Part shown: positions 1 through 8,735 of the stretch, piece after piece
How positions within the stretch are numbered: position 1 is the first letter of the stretch
Layout: each line of letters opens with the position of its first letter
DNA from: CAYSZX01 sp964548875
GTDB lineage: Bacteria > Patescibacteriota > Minisyncoccia > Minisyncoccales > JANBVM01
Direction: 5' to 3'
DNA length: 39,689 bases
NCBI GenBank assembly: GCA_964548875.1
Contig: CAZJSP010000002.1
Coordinates: 1-39,689, forward strand
Notes under the pieces: model-generated
The model's input: the letters and a program-made list of their open reading frames with translations, nothing else
Told to the model about the DNA's origin: nothing
The model's database searches: none
Program-made: the position numbers and the translations under genes

Positions 1-1
1 A

Positions 2-3000
2 AAAGAAGCAATAAAAAAGGAAGAAAGACCAAAAGAAGACAATAAAACCCATACAGAGATTACCAGACAAGAAGCTGAGAAAGAAATCTTAAAAAGCACC
101 GAAACAAACGAAAATAATACTATTAAACCAGAAAAAAAAGAAATGTCCTTAGAGGAAATAAAAGAGGCCTTAAGGGAAATAGAAAAAGAAGTAAAAATAT
201 TAGCTCAAAAAACAATTAAAGATAAAAGCTTGGAGGAAAGAGAAAAAACAATAGAGCTTGCTTATCAAGAAGAAAAATCAAAAGAAATTATAAAAGACGA
301 AGAACAAGAGGTCTCAGAGAAAACATTCAAGCTTTGTTCAACAGAAGAACATACTTCCTCCAATCAAAAATCTATTATTTTTAATGAAATAGCTTGGATG
401 GGCACAAAACAATCTTATAATGATGAATGGATAGAATTAAAAAATATTTCCAACAATAATATTAATCTTAAAAACTGGCAAATACTTAATAAAGAAAACA
501 AAATTCAAATAATAATAGAAGGAGATATTACCCTAAAGCCAAACGGACTTTTACTTTTAGAAAGAACTGATGATAATACGGTGCCTAATATAGAAGCTGA
601 CATAATTTATAAAGGATCTATGAAAAATTCAAACGAATCTTTATTAATTTTTAATGAAGAATGTGTTCTTCAAGATATTGTCTCTGCTGATTCAAGATGG
701 TCAGAAGGAGATAACACATCTAAAAGAACAATGGAAAGAAAAAACAATTTAGGATGGCAAACAAGTAGCATTATTGAAGGAACCCCTAAAGAAAAAAACT
801 CCTCTGGGCATAAAACTTCTTCTACTTCTTTTTCTAGTCCTTCTTCTAACGCCAGTTCTAACCCAAGCACAAATTCTGATTTCCAAGAAGAAATCATAGA
901 ATTAGACATATTAATAACTGAGGTACAAATAGAAAACGATTCAAGTATTGATAATGATTTTATTGAAATATATAATAATTCCTCCACAACTGCAAATATA
1001 GGCGGCTGTCAAATTAAAAAAAGAAATAGTAGCGGCACAGAATATTCAATTATTTCATTTAATCAAGGCGCTATCATTCTTCCAAATAACTATTTCGTTT
1101 GGGCAAACTCTAATTTTCATGAAATTCAAGCTAATGCAACAAGAACTGCAACTATTGCCAAAAATAACAGTATTGCTTTTTTTGATCAAAACGAAAATAT
1201 AATTGATGCGGTTGGTTGGGCCACAAGTACAAATCCCTTTGTAGAGGGTAGTTTATTTCCAGAAAACCCTAATAAAACCGAAAATTTAAGCAGAAAATAT
1301 GCAACTACTACAGGGTCATATATTGACACAAATAATAACTCAGAAGATTTTGAATTATTACCACCAACACCCGGAGAGAAGAATATTATTACAATAAACG
1401 AAGAGGCAGAGGAAAATAATGATAAAGCGGAGACTGAGACCAATACCGATACTGATGCTGATGCTGATGTTGATGCTGATGCTGATGCTAATGCTAATGC
1501 TGATGCCGAGACGGATGCTGATGTTGATGCTGATGCTGATGCTAATGCTAATGCTGATGCCGAGACGGATGCTGATGTTGATGCTGATACTGGAAATGAC
1601 ACCAATACTGAAGAAGAAGCCGAAAAAAGTAAAATTATTGTTTCTTTTACTTATAATCCAAACAGTCCTGAAGAAAATGAAGAAATATTGTTTGATGCAA
1701 GTTCTTCAACAAGCGCACTAGAAATTATAAATTACAATTGGAATTTTGGAGATGGTTCTACAACAAGCACTAATGAAAAAATAACCACTCATTCTTTTCA
1801 ATCTTCTGGAAATTTTTTAGTTGGATTAACTATTACTGACAATTCAAATACAGCAAGTTCCACTACTAGTACTATTCAAGTTATAGAAGAAATAGAAACA
1901 GCTACTGTCATCATTAATGAAATAGCTTGGATGGGCACAAAAGCCAGTAGTTTTGACGAATGGATAGAATTGCATAATACAACCGACCAAGATATCGACC
2001 TAGAAGGATGGAGTCTAAGTTGGAATGATAATTTGATTGAATTTTCAACTTCTACCGCTAGCACCACAACAATTAAAGCTAATGGTTTTTACTTAATCGA
2101 AAGAACAGATGATGGGCCAACTAGTGTTATTTCTGATTGGAAGGGGTCTTTTGGTTCAGGATTAAATAATAATGGAGAGAAACTAGAATTAAAAAATAAT
2201 TATAATCAAATCATTGATGTTGTTGATTTTTCTGAAGGTTGGCCAGCTGGAGTAGCTAGCCCTCAATACATCTCCATGGAAAGAAAAGGAATAGATAACA
2301 TTTGGGAATCTAATAATTTAATTGTTAAAAATGGTCTTGATATTGAGGAAAATAAAATTAACGGAACACCAAAACAAAAAAATTCTATTATTTATTCTCC
2401 AACACCAATAACAGAAATTTCTTACAGCGAAGGAATATCAGAAATAACGCTGACTAAAGAATATGACCCTTACATAATAAAAAATAACTTATTGGTCCCT
2501 GAAAACAAAATATTAAATATTGAAGATGGAGTAATAGTAAAACTAGAAGAAAATAAGAAAATAACTATACAAGGAGATATAAAAACTCCCAAAACAAGCA
2601 CTGAAAAGATTATTTTTACATCATGGAGAGACAATGAATATGGAGGTGATACTAATGAAGATGAAGAATCATTTGGTCAACTAGGAGATTGGGAGCAAAT
2701 TTATTTTCAAAATAGCCCAAATTCTAATATTCACAATGCAATTATAAGATATGGAGGAAGACTCTATCCAGAAAGTCCCCCCTTTACAGACGAATCTTAT
2801 CTTTCTCCTATTCGAATAAAAAAAGGAGATGTTAGTTTAAAAAATATAACCATAACAGAAGCTCTTTCAAGAGGTATTTGGTTAGAAAATACTTCCTCAA
2901 CATTAGATAATATCAGTTTCTTTAATATAAAAGAATCACATACTACAAGACCACCAACAGGACTATTTGTTCGAGGAGGAAGTCCTCACATCAGAAATTC

Positions 3001-3826
3001 TAGCTTTACTAGCAATGAAATAGGACTAGAGGTTGTTGAGGGTAGTCCTTTAATAGAAAATTGTACTTTTAACGATAATACAGACGGCATTATTATTAAA
3101 AGCGGTGAATCAAAAATAAAAAACAATGAATTTATAAATAACAAAATTCCTATTAAATTAAATATTTCCTCCTCCTCTTTTTTTGAAAATAACATTGTAG
3201 AAAACAACGATTTGAATGGTATATCAATAAACGGACAAGAAATTAATTCTAAAGTGAACTGGTCATCTGACATCCCCTACATTATTCATCAAAACATCGA
3301 AATACGGGAATCAGGGCTTCTCATTATCAGTCCTGGCAATATTGTTAAATTAGATAAAAAAAAGCGCTTCAATATTAATGGAACATTAGAAACTCAAGGA
3401 ACCAAAGAAAAACCCGTTATTTTTACCTGCCTTAAAGATGATAGCGTAGGGGGAGACACCCAAAATGATGGACAATTATCAATCAGTTATTCTGAAGACC
3501 ATTGGGAGGGATTTGCCTTTAATCAATCAGGATCTATTTTAAAAAACAGCATTATTAAATATGGAGGAACAACATTTATGAAAACAATAGGAGCTATTAA
3601 TGTTAATAATGGTGTAGAGGTAAATATTGTTGACTCTATCATTAAGGAAAATAGATGTGCTTTTCTTTTATTACCTCTACCTGGGAAAAATGAAGCAGCC
3701 GTTGCCAGCTACTGTAATAACATAAAAGAAAAATTGGAAAAACTAAAAACAAAAAATAACTTCTGCTCTAATACTTATGACACCTATCCTGCCTGCAGTT
3801 TTACTACTAATCCAGAATGCGAATAA
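2..3826 (+). CDS. Large lamin-tail/PKD/beta-helix surface protein, N-terminus outside the window
   Basis: The first ATG is at 143, but the same frame stays open to position 2 with Lys/Glu-rich codons, so the true start and any signal peptide probably lie outside the window. Numbering from the ATG at 143, lamin-tail domains lie near residues 75-215, 250-420 and 588-755; the first and third carry NEIAWMGTK followed by DEWIEL. Residues 440-482 are an Asp/Ala repeat. A PKD domain, with the motif NYNWNFGDGS, spans about 495-585. Residues about 765-1190 read as a right-handed parallel beta-helix with repeated I-x-N/S turns, and the C-terminal tail has four Cys. Lamin-tail and PKD domains are typical of exported surface or adhesive proteins in CPR bacteria. 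No catalytic motif is visible, so a cell-surface structural or adhesive role is inferred. It converges on the minus-strand operon to its right. Confidence 0.85.
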   Translation, partial: KEAIKKEERPKEDNKTHTEITRQEAEKEILKSTETNENNTIKPEKKEMSLEEIKEALREIEKEVKILAQKTIKDKSLEEREKTIELAYQEEKSKEIIKDEEQEVSEKTFKLCSTEEHTSSNQKSIIFNEIAWMGTKQSYNDEWIELKNISNNNINLKNWQILNKENKIQIIIEGDITLKPNGLLLLERTDDNTVPNIEADIIYKGSMKNSNESLLIFNEECVLQDIVSADSRWSEGDNTSKRTMERKNNLGWQTSSIIEGTPKEKNSSGHKTSSTSFSSPSSNASSNPSTNSDFQEEIIELDILITEVQIENDSSIDNDFIEIYNNSSTTANIGGCQIKKRNSSGTEYSIISFNQGAIILPNNYFVWANSNFHEIQANATRTATIAKNNSIAFFDQNENIIDAVGWATSTNPFVEGSLFPENPNKTENLSRKYATTTGSYIDTNNNSEDFELLPPTPGEKNIITINEEAEENNDKAETETNTDTDADADVDADADANANADAETDADVDADADANANADAETDADVDADTGNDTNTEEEAEKSKIIVSFTYNPNSPEENEEILFDASSSTSALEIINYNWNFGDGSTTSTNEKITTHSFQSSGNFLVGLTITDNSNTASSTTSTIQVIEEIETATVIINEIAWMGTKASSFDEWIELHNTTDQDIDLEGWSLSWNDNLIEFSTSTASTTTIKANGFYLIERTDDGPTSVISDWKGSFGSGLNNNGEKLELKNNYNQIIDVVDFSEGWPAGVASPQYISMERKGIDNIWESNNLIVKNGLDIEENKINGTPKQKNSIIYSPTPITEISYSEGISEITLTKEYDPYIIKNNLLVPENKILNIEDGVIVKLEENKKITIQGDIKTPKTSTEKIIFTSWRDNEYGGDTNEDEESFGQLGDWEQIYFQNSPNSNIHNAIIRYGGRLYPESPPFTDESYLSPIRIKKGDVSLKNITITEALSRGIWLENTSSTLDNISFFNIKESHTTRPPTGLFVRGGSPHIRNSSFTSNEIGLEVVEGSPLIENCTFNDNTDGIIIKSGESKIKNNEFINNKIPIKLNISSSSFFENNIVENNDLNGISINGQEINSKVNWSSDIPYIIHQNIEIRESGLLIISPGNIVKLDKKKRFNINGTLETQGTKEKPVIFTCLKDDSVGGDTQNDGQLSISYSEDHWEGFAFNQSGSILKNSIIKYGGTTFMKTIGAINVNNGVEVNIVDSIIKENRCAFLLLPLPGKNEAAVASYCNNIKEKLEKLKTKNNFCSNTYDTYPACSFTTNPECE
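381..409 (+). repeat. 29-bp direct repeat inside lamin-tail domains, copy 1
   Basis: The 29 bases at 381-409 recur exactly at 1914-1942 and encode the NEIAWMGTK signature of the first and third lamin-tail domains. The flanking domain sequence has diverged, so either the motif is under strong constraint or short gene conversion has occurred. Confidence 0.85.
1460..1588 (+). repeat. 54-bp in-frame tandem repeat, 2.4 copies
   Basis: Two identical 54-bp units (1460-1513 and 1514-1567) and a 21-bp partial third (1568-1588) encode an 18-residue Asp/Ala/Asn-rich unit of the form DADVDADADANANADAET. The repeat joins the second lamin-tail domain to the PKD domain. It is a likely acidic, flexible linker whose copy number could vary by slippage. 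Confidence 0.9.
1914..1942 (+). repeat. 29-bp direct repeat inside lamin-tail domains, copy 2
   Basis: Exact second copy of the sequence at 381-409, at the start of the third lamin-tail domain. Confidence 0.85.
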
Positions 3827-3857
3827 AAAAAGAAGGAAGCTGGGAGTGAAGCTTCCT
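3825..3857 (-). terminator. Intrinsic terminator of the leftward ClpB/HtrA operon
   Basis: A perfect 8-bp stem (AGGAAGCT at 3834-3841 with AGCTTCCT at 3850-3857) and an 8-nt loop are followed, on the minus strand, by a T-rich tail across 3833-3825. Read on the plus strand the hairpin is followed by A, so it serves the minus-strand operon. It lies 166 nt beyond the last small gene. Confidence 0.65.
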
Positions 3858-4002
3858 AAAAAAACAACTGACAACAAAAATTTAAGGACTAATTTCTTTA
3901 TAATCTCCCAGAAAATACATTATTGCAATTTCTTCAACAGAAAATAGCTGGAAGGAGGGAAAGAAGAGAGAACCCCCCTACCTTAAACCCTTGTTCAGCC
4001 TA

Positions 4003-4025
4003 TAGAAAAATTCTACATTTTTTTT
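4003..4025 (+). terminator. Possible weak terminator of the surface-protein gene
   Basis: A 5-bp AT-rich stem (TAGAA/TTCTA, loop AAA) is followed by a T8 run on the plus strand. The stem is weak and lies 176 nt past the stop. The rest of 3858-4023 shows no convincing gene. Confidence 0.25.
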
Positions 4026-4128
4026 AATTATAATACAAGAAAATAATATAAAACCCTATAATGATCACAACTAGAGTTACAAGAAAATCAAAAAAAATAA
4101 AGCTTCCTTTTTCACTTTTCCAATTCAT
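4024..4128 (-). CDS. 34-residue single-pass membrane peptide
   Basis: An ATG at 4128 opens a 34-codon frame ending in TAA at 4024, starting only 5 nt after the stop of the HtrA-like gene. The product has a short charged N-terminus (MNWKSEKG), an aromatic stretch and one strongly hydrophobic segment at about residues 9-31, then ends in YYN. It looks like a single membrane-spanning peptide. No Shine-Dalgarno sequence is seen at normal spacing, so it may depend on coupling to the gene before it. The function is unknown. Operon position suggests a partner of the membrane-anchored HtrA-like protein, but a chance open frame cannot be excluded at this length. Confidence 0.45.
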   Translation of the reverse strand: MNWKSEKGSFIFFDFLVTLVVIIIGFYIIFLYYN

Positions 4129-4133
4129 AATAC

Positions 4134-4850
4134 TTAAAAACCTGTAAAGTCTCTTATTTTGTTAACAGGAATAGCAACTATTCTTCCTTCTTTATTGATA
4201 CAGTTAAGACCTAAAAACTGGCCTTCAATATTAAATAAAGGGCTTCCTAATAAAAGCTCTTCTTCCACAATGTTCGTTTCAATTAAATTCTCATTTAAAG
4301 ATCTAATAATTCCCTCATTAACTACTGGACTAATTTCTTCATCAAAAAGAAAAGCATAAAGAAAAACCCTCTCCCCTAACTTTAATTTTTCTTGATTAGC
4401 AAAACTTAAGGTTCTTAGGTTGTCGCCTTCAATTTTAATAAGAGCTAAATTATTAGCCAAATCTCTTTTCAAAACCTGAAAAGAAACAGGCTGACTTTCA
4501 ATATAAAAACTAAAACTAGAACCCAAAGGAATTAATTCTGCTAAAGTAATAGCTATGCCATTAGAGGTTAGAATCAGTCCTGAACCTTCCAAAACTTGGT
4601 TGTCCGGAGTAATCGTTTTAACTCCAATAACTGCTTTTTCAACCCTTTCAATTGATTTTTCTAAAGCAACACTTTCTTGAATATAATATTCTTCTCTTTC
4701 CGTAATATTATAAATAGCCGGTTCTTTCCAATCATATCGGGCAAAAAAAGAATATTGGACTAAAAAAGGCCAAACCAATTGCTGAGCAATCAGCCCTCCT
4801 AAAATAATAACAAATAAAAAACAAATTATTTTTAAAATTTTATTCTTCAT
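4134..4850 (-). CDS. Membrane-anchored HtrA-like protein without catalytic triad (predicted pseudoprotease)
   Basis: This 238-residue protein has an N-terminal membrane segment (about 8-31) and a trypsin-like beta-barrel resembling the protease domain of the HtrA encoded two genes upstream. Alignment by eye shows the catalytic positions replaced. The TNKHV motif of HtrA reads TLAEL here (His to Glu105), DIAILKI reads NLALIKI (Asp to Asn134), and GNSGGPL reads LLLGSPL (Ser to Leu201). The overall fold signatures remain, for example GSGLILTSNG and the glycine-rich end. There is no PDZ domain. The ATG overlaps the clpB stop as ATGA, so translation is coupled. A non-proteolytic binding or regulatory role at the outer face of the membrane is inferred. 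Family membership is likely, and loss of activity is a strong prediction from sequence. Confidence 0.75.
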   Translation of the reverse strand: MKNKILKIICFLFVIILGGLIAQQLVWPFLVQYSFFARYDWKEPAIYNITEREEYYIQESVALEKSIERVEKAVIGVKTITPDNQVLEGSGLILTSNGIAITLAELIPLGSSFSFYIESQPVSFQVLKRDLANNLALIKIEGDNLRTLSFANQEKLKLGERVFLYAFLFDEEISPVVNEGIIRSLNENLIETNIVEEELLLGSPLFNIEGQFLGLNCINKEGRIVAIPVNKIRDFTGF

Positions 4851-7513
4851 TTCTTTTTATTATTAATCTTAAAGTGAATTTTACCTTTTTTTATGTCAAC
4901 AGTAACCCTTCCCTTAGACTTAACTTCACCAGAAATAATTTCCATAGCCAAAGGGTCTAATATTTTCTTTTGAATTACCCTTTTTAACGGTCTAGCTCCT
5001 AGATTTTGATCAAACCCCTTCTCAGCAACAAATTCCTTAGCCTTTTTATTAACTCGAAGTTTAATGTTTTTAGTAGCTATTCTTTTAATTACCTTGTTAA
5101 TCTCTAAATCAACTATCTTACTAATATCTTTCTTGGTTAAATAATTAAAAATAATAATATCATCAATCCTATTAAGAAATTCTGGCTTAAATCCTTCTCT
5201 CAAAGCAGACATAACCTTCTCTTTTAAATTGTCTTTTTGAGCTTTTTTGTCTTCTCCAACAAAACCCAAGCCAGCCTCTTTAGCAATAATCTCTGAACCA
5301 ACATTAGAGGTCATAATTAAAATAGCATTTTTAAATGAGGCCACCCTTCCTTTTGAATCGGTTAATCTTCCATCTTCAAGAATTTGAAGAAGAAGATTAA
5401 AAACATCAGGATGAGCTTTTTCTATTTCATCTAATAAAACAATAGAATAGGGTCTTCTTCTAATTTGATCTGTTAGTTGAGCGCCCTCATCATGACCAAC
5501 ATAGCCTGGAGGAGAACCAATCATTTTAGAAACATTATGCTTCTCCATATATTCAGACATATCAAATCTAATTAAAGCTTCCCGATCATTAAACAAAAAT
5601 TCAGCCAAGGCTTTAGCTGTTTCTGTTTTACCTACCCCAGTAGGACCTAAAAACATAAAAGAACCTAGTGGTCTACTTTCTTCAGAAATACCGGCTCTGG
5701 CCCTTCTGACAGCGTTAGAAATGGCCTCCAAGGCTTCTTCTTGACCGACAACTCTCTTTTTCAAAATCTTTTCCATTTTCTTTAATTTCTCGATTTCTCC
5801 CTCTAACAATTTAGTAATAGGAATGCCTGTCCACTGAGAAACAACTCTGGCAATGTCTTCGTCTGTAACTTCTCCTTTTAGAATAGACTCTTTTTTCTGA
5901 ATGCGGGCTAATTTATTTTCAGATTTTTTTAACTTTTTCTTTAAATCAGGGATTTCTCCATATTTAATTTTAGCTACTTTTTCTAAATCAGCGTCACTAA
6001 TTGCTCTTTCTGCCTCAAAACGCAAATCTTCAATTTGCTTTTTAATTTCTTTAATTTTAGTAATTAACTCTTTTTCTGTCTGCCATTTTGTTTGAAGGGT
6101 CTTTTCTTCCTCTTTTAAATCGGCTAGTTCTTTTTCTATTTCTTTTTTTCTTTTTTTCTTTCCTTTTTCCTTTTTTATTGCTTCTTTTTCTATTTCTAGT
6201 TTCTTAATTTTTTCTTTTAATTTTTCTATTTCTTGAGGCTCAGACTCTAATTCTAATCTTAAAGCACTCATTGCCTCATCCATTAAATCAACAGCCTTAT
6301 CGGGCAAAAATCGATTAGTAATGTAGCGATGAGCTAATTTAGCACAAGTAATTAAAGCCGAATCTTTAATGTTAACTCCATGATGTAATTCGTATTTTTC
6401 TTTAATTCCTCTTAAAATTAAAACCGTATCTTCAACTGAAGGTTCAGAGATATAGACAGGCTGAAATCTTCTTTCCAAAGCCTGATCTTTTTCAATATAT
6501 TTCTGATATTCTTTTAGGGTAGTTGCTCCTACGGCCTTTAACTCCCCTCTAGCTAAAGCTGGCTTCAAAAGATTAGAGGCGTCAATAGACCCTTCGGCTG
6601 CTCCTGCTCCTACTAAAGTGTGAAGTTCATCAATAAATAATAAATAATGACCTCCTGATTTTTCTAATTCTTTTAACAAAGCCTTAATTCTGTTCTCAAA
6701 TTCACCTCGATATCTTGTTCCGGCCACTAAAGCTCCCAGATCTAAAGCAATTAATTCTTTTCCGGTTAAACTTTCAGGCACTTGTCCAGATACAATTTTC
6801 TGGGCCAATCCTTCAACAATGGCTGTCTTACCAACCCCCGCCTCTCCAATTAAAACAGGATTATTCTTGGTTCTTCTAGAAAGAATCTGCATCAATCTTT
6901 TAATTTCTTTTTCTCTTCCAATAACCGGATCTAACTTTCCTTTTCTGGCAGCAGAAGTAAGATTACGAGCATATTTTTCAACAACTTGATATTTAGATTC
7001 TGGTTTAGGGTCTGTTATTCTCTGATGACCTCTAATTTTAGAAAGCTCCTTAAGAGCAATATCATAATTTAATTTTCCAAAATCAAGAGAGGAGTCATCT
7101 TGTTGAGACTGAATAAAAGTGGCATTATCTAGAACTTCTTTGGCTTTAGTATCAACTTTTAAAAGAGATAAAAACAAATGTTCAATAGAGATATAGTCAT
7201 CTCTCATCTTTGCAGCGCTCTTTTGGGCAAGATTCAAAACTTTAGCCATGTCTTGAGTTAAATAAAGCTGACCAATGGTATTGGGAGTCGAAATTAAGGA
7301 AATATCATCTAAAGATTTAACTGTATCTTCTTTTAATTTATCAATATCAATTCCTATTCTTTCAAGAAGGTTAATAACAATGCTTTCCTCTTGGTTTAAC
7401 AAAGCAAAAAGCAGATGCAAAGCATCAATTTGTTGCTGATTTTTTTCTTTGCTCAACTCTTGAGCCTTTACAATGGCCTCCTGGGCCTTATAAGTAAATT
7501 GTTTTCCGTTCAT
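4847..7513 (-). CDS. clpB: ATP-dependent disaggregase ClpB
   Basis: ClpB is a hexameric AAA+ chaperone that threads aggregated proteins through its pore with Hsp70 help. This 888-residue protein has the full layout: paired Clp N-terminal repeats (about 1-145), first AAA+ domain with Walker A GEAGVGKT (about 222) and Walker B LLFIDE, a long Lys/Glu-rich coiled-coil middle domain (about 410-545), and second AAA+ domain with GPTGVGKT (about 622) and IVLLDE, ending in the small D2 domain (GARPLKRVIQ). The long middle domain favours ClpB over ClpC or ClpA. It starts 1 nt after the htrA stop and overlaps the next gene as ATGA. No CIRCE element or heat-shock promoter is visible; expression appears to come from the operon promoter at 11810-11838. 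Confidence 0.95.
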   Translation of the reverse strand: MNGKQFTYKAQEAIVKAQELSKEKNQQQIDALHLLFALLNQEESIVINLLERIGIDIDKLKEDTVKSLDDISLISTPNTIGQLYLTQDMAKVLNLAQKSAAKMRDDYISIEHLFLSLLKVDTKAKEVLDNATFIQSQQDDSSLDFGKLNYDIALKELSKIRGHQRITDPKPESKYQVVEKYARNLTSAARKGKLDPVIGREKEIKRLMQILSRRTKNNPVLIGEAGVGKTAIVEGLAQKIVSGQVPESLTGKELIALDLGALVAGTRYRGEFENRIKALLKELEKSGGHYLLFIDELHTLVGAGAAEGSIDASNLLKPALARGELKAVGATTLKEYQKYIEKDQALERRFQPVYISEPSVEDTVLILRGIKEKYELHHGVNIKDSALITCAKLAHRYITNRFLPDKAVDLMDEAMSALRLELESEPQEIEKLKEKIKKLEIEKEAIKKEKGKKKRKKEIEKELADLKEEEKTLQTKWQTEKELITKIKEIKKQIEDLRFEAERAISDADLEKVAKIKYGEIPDLKKKLKKSENKLARIQKKESILKGEVTDEDIARVVSQWTGIPITKLLEGEIEKLKKMEKILKKRVVGQEEALEAISNAVRRARAGISEESRPLGSFMFLGPTGVGKTETAKALAEFLFNDREALIRFDMSEYMEKHNVSKMIGSPPGYVGHDEGAQLTDQIRRRPYSIVLLDEIEKAHPDVFNLLLQILEDGRLTDSKGRVASFKNAILIMTSNVGSEIIAKEAGLGFVGEDKKAQKDNLKEKVMSALREGFKPEFLNRIDDIIIFNYLTKKDISKIVDLEINKVIKRIATKNIKLRVNKKAKEFVAEKGFDQNLGARPLKRVIQKKILDPLAMEIISGEVKSKGRVTVDIKKGKIHFKINNKKK

Positions 7514-7514
7514 T

Positions 7515-8735
7515 TTATATTTTTCTTTCTTTTAAGGTGGCTTGAAGATAAATTTCTTCTGAACCTCTTAAAATTTTAAGAGAAACCTCATCTCCAGGCC
7601 TGTATTGCATAATAAGCTCCCCCAAACTATTGTCAACATTAACCGTTATTCCATTCAATTCTAAAATAATATCGCCTCTTTGAATACCTGCTTCATCAGC
7701 GGCTGAACCCGAAACGACAGCCGGCTCTCCTCCCACTCCCCCCTCCACTAAAGCTCCATAATCAACAGGTAAATTGTTTAATTTTTGAACTGTTGCATCA
7801 ATTTCAATATAGCGAACCCCTAAGAAAGGATAAATAATTTCACCTGTTTTTTTTATTTGATTTACGTCTCTTTTTGCTTGATTAATAGGAACAGCAAAAG
7901 CTATATTCTGACCCTCAACATCAATAGCAGTATTAATCCCAATTACCTCTCCATCTAAATTCAATAATGGTCCTCCTGAATTCCCCTTATTAATAGCTGT
8001 GTCTGATTGAATAACATCTTTTAAAACCTGATAATAATTGCTACCTGAGGCCCTAATTGTTCTCCCCAACCCTGAAACGACCCCAACTGAAACAGTATTT
8101 TGATAGGCCCCTAAAGCATTACCAATAGCCACCACTGTCTGACCAACTTTAATTTTGTCCGAATCTCCTAATCCAACTTCTGGAAAAACAACATTTTCAT
8201 CTGCCTGAATTTTTAATATGGCAATATCCTGAATAGGATCTCTAGCCAAAACCTTAGCTGAATATTCTGCACCACTAACATCTATAATGCTATAACTAGC
8301 ATCTTCATCAATAACAACATGCTTATTAGTCAAAACTATTCCTTCTTTTGAAATAATAAAACCAGTTCCTTCTCCAACAACCTGCTCTTCCGTCCCATCT
8401 GGAGAATAAGAGGGGAAGAGTCCTCGATTATCAAGACTATAAACGGTAACCTCTTTAGTCGCCACAACATTAACCACGGCAGGAGAAACTTCTTTAACAA
8501 TTTTTACAATTTTCTCTTCTTGGGATAACGATCTAGGAGATGGAGACAATTCAAATTCTTCATCTAAAAGACGATCAAGACTCTTCTCTATTTGACCATA
8601 AAAAATACTACTAGCAATAATTCCGCTTAAAAAACCGGCAATAACAGCTACAGTCAAAAGACCAAAAATATTGTCCTTCCATTTCCTCTTCTTAATCTTT
8701 ATTTTTTTAAATTCTGGTAAATTATAATTAATCAT
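7515..8735 (-). CDS. htrA: HtrA/DegP-family membrane-anchored serine protease with PDZ domain
   Basis: Envelope quality-control protease, 406 residues. A single membrane segment (about 23-47) anchors it with the protease domain outside. The triad is intact: His139 in TNKHV, Asp170 in DIAILKI and Ser253 in GNSGGPL. One PDZ domain follows (about 300-400, with the carboxylate-binding YPFLGVRY and the AGIQRGDIILELNG segment). Length and layout match bacterial DegS/HtrA proteins with one PDZ. The ATG at 8735 overlaps the end of the glycosyltransferase gene by 8 nt, and clpB begins 1 nt after its stop. The catalytically dead relative at 4134-4850 lies in the same operon. Confidence 0.95.
   Translation of the reverse strand: MINYNLPEFKKIKIKKRKWKDNIFGLLTVAVIAGFLSGIIASSIFYGQIEKSLDRLLDEEFELSPSPRSLSQEEKIVKIVKEVSPAVVNVVATKEVTVYSLDNRGLFPSYSPDGTEEQVVGEGTGFIISKEGIVLTNKHVVIDEDASYSIIDVSGAEYSAKVLARDPIQDIAILKIQADENVVFPEVGLGDSDKIKVGQTVVAIGNALGAYQNTVSVGVVSGLGRTIRASGSNYYQVLKDVIQSDTAINKGNSGGPLLNLDGEVIGINTAIDVEGQNIAFAVPINQAKRDVNQIKKTGEIIYPFLGVRYIEIDATVQKLNNLPVDYGALVEGGVGGEPAVVSGSAADEAGIQRGDIILELNGITVNVDNSLGELIMQYRPGDEVSLKILRGSEEIYLQATLKERKI

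Noticed and set aside
1186..1721. Long frames opposite and out of phase with the Asp/Ala repeat (Ser/Ala-rich on the minus strand, Leu/Met-rich on the plus strand)
   Set aside because: They are created by the 54-bp repeat read in other frames; the plus-strand gene continues through with coherent domains on both sides.
3890..3980. Minus-strand stretch that reads like a peptide (containing EEIAIMYFLGDYKEIS) past the ClpB operon
   Set aside because: It has no usable start except a Met giving 12 residues, and a stop lies shortly upstream; it may be a remnant but cannot be supported as a gene.
5901..6185. Plus-strand frame and homopurine/homopyrimidine bias in the ClpB middle domain
   Set aside because: It follows from Lys/Glu-rich coiled-coil coding on the minus strand.
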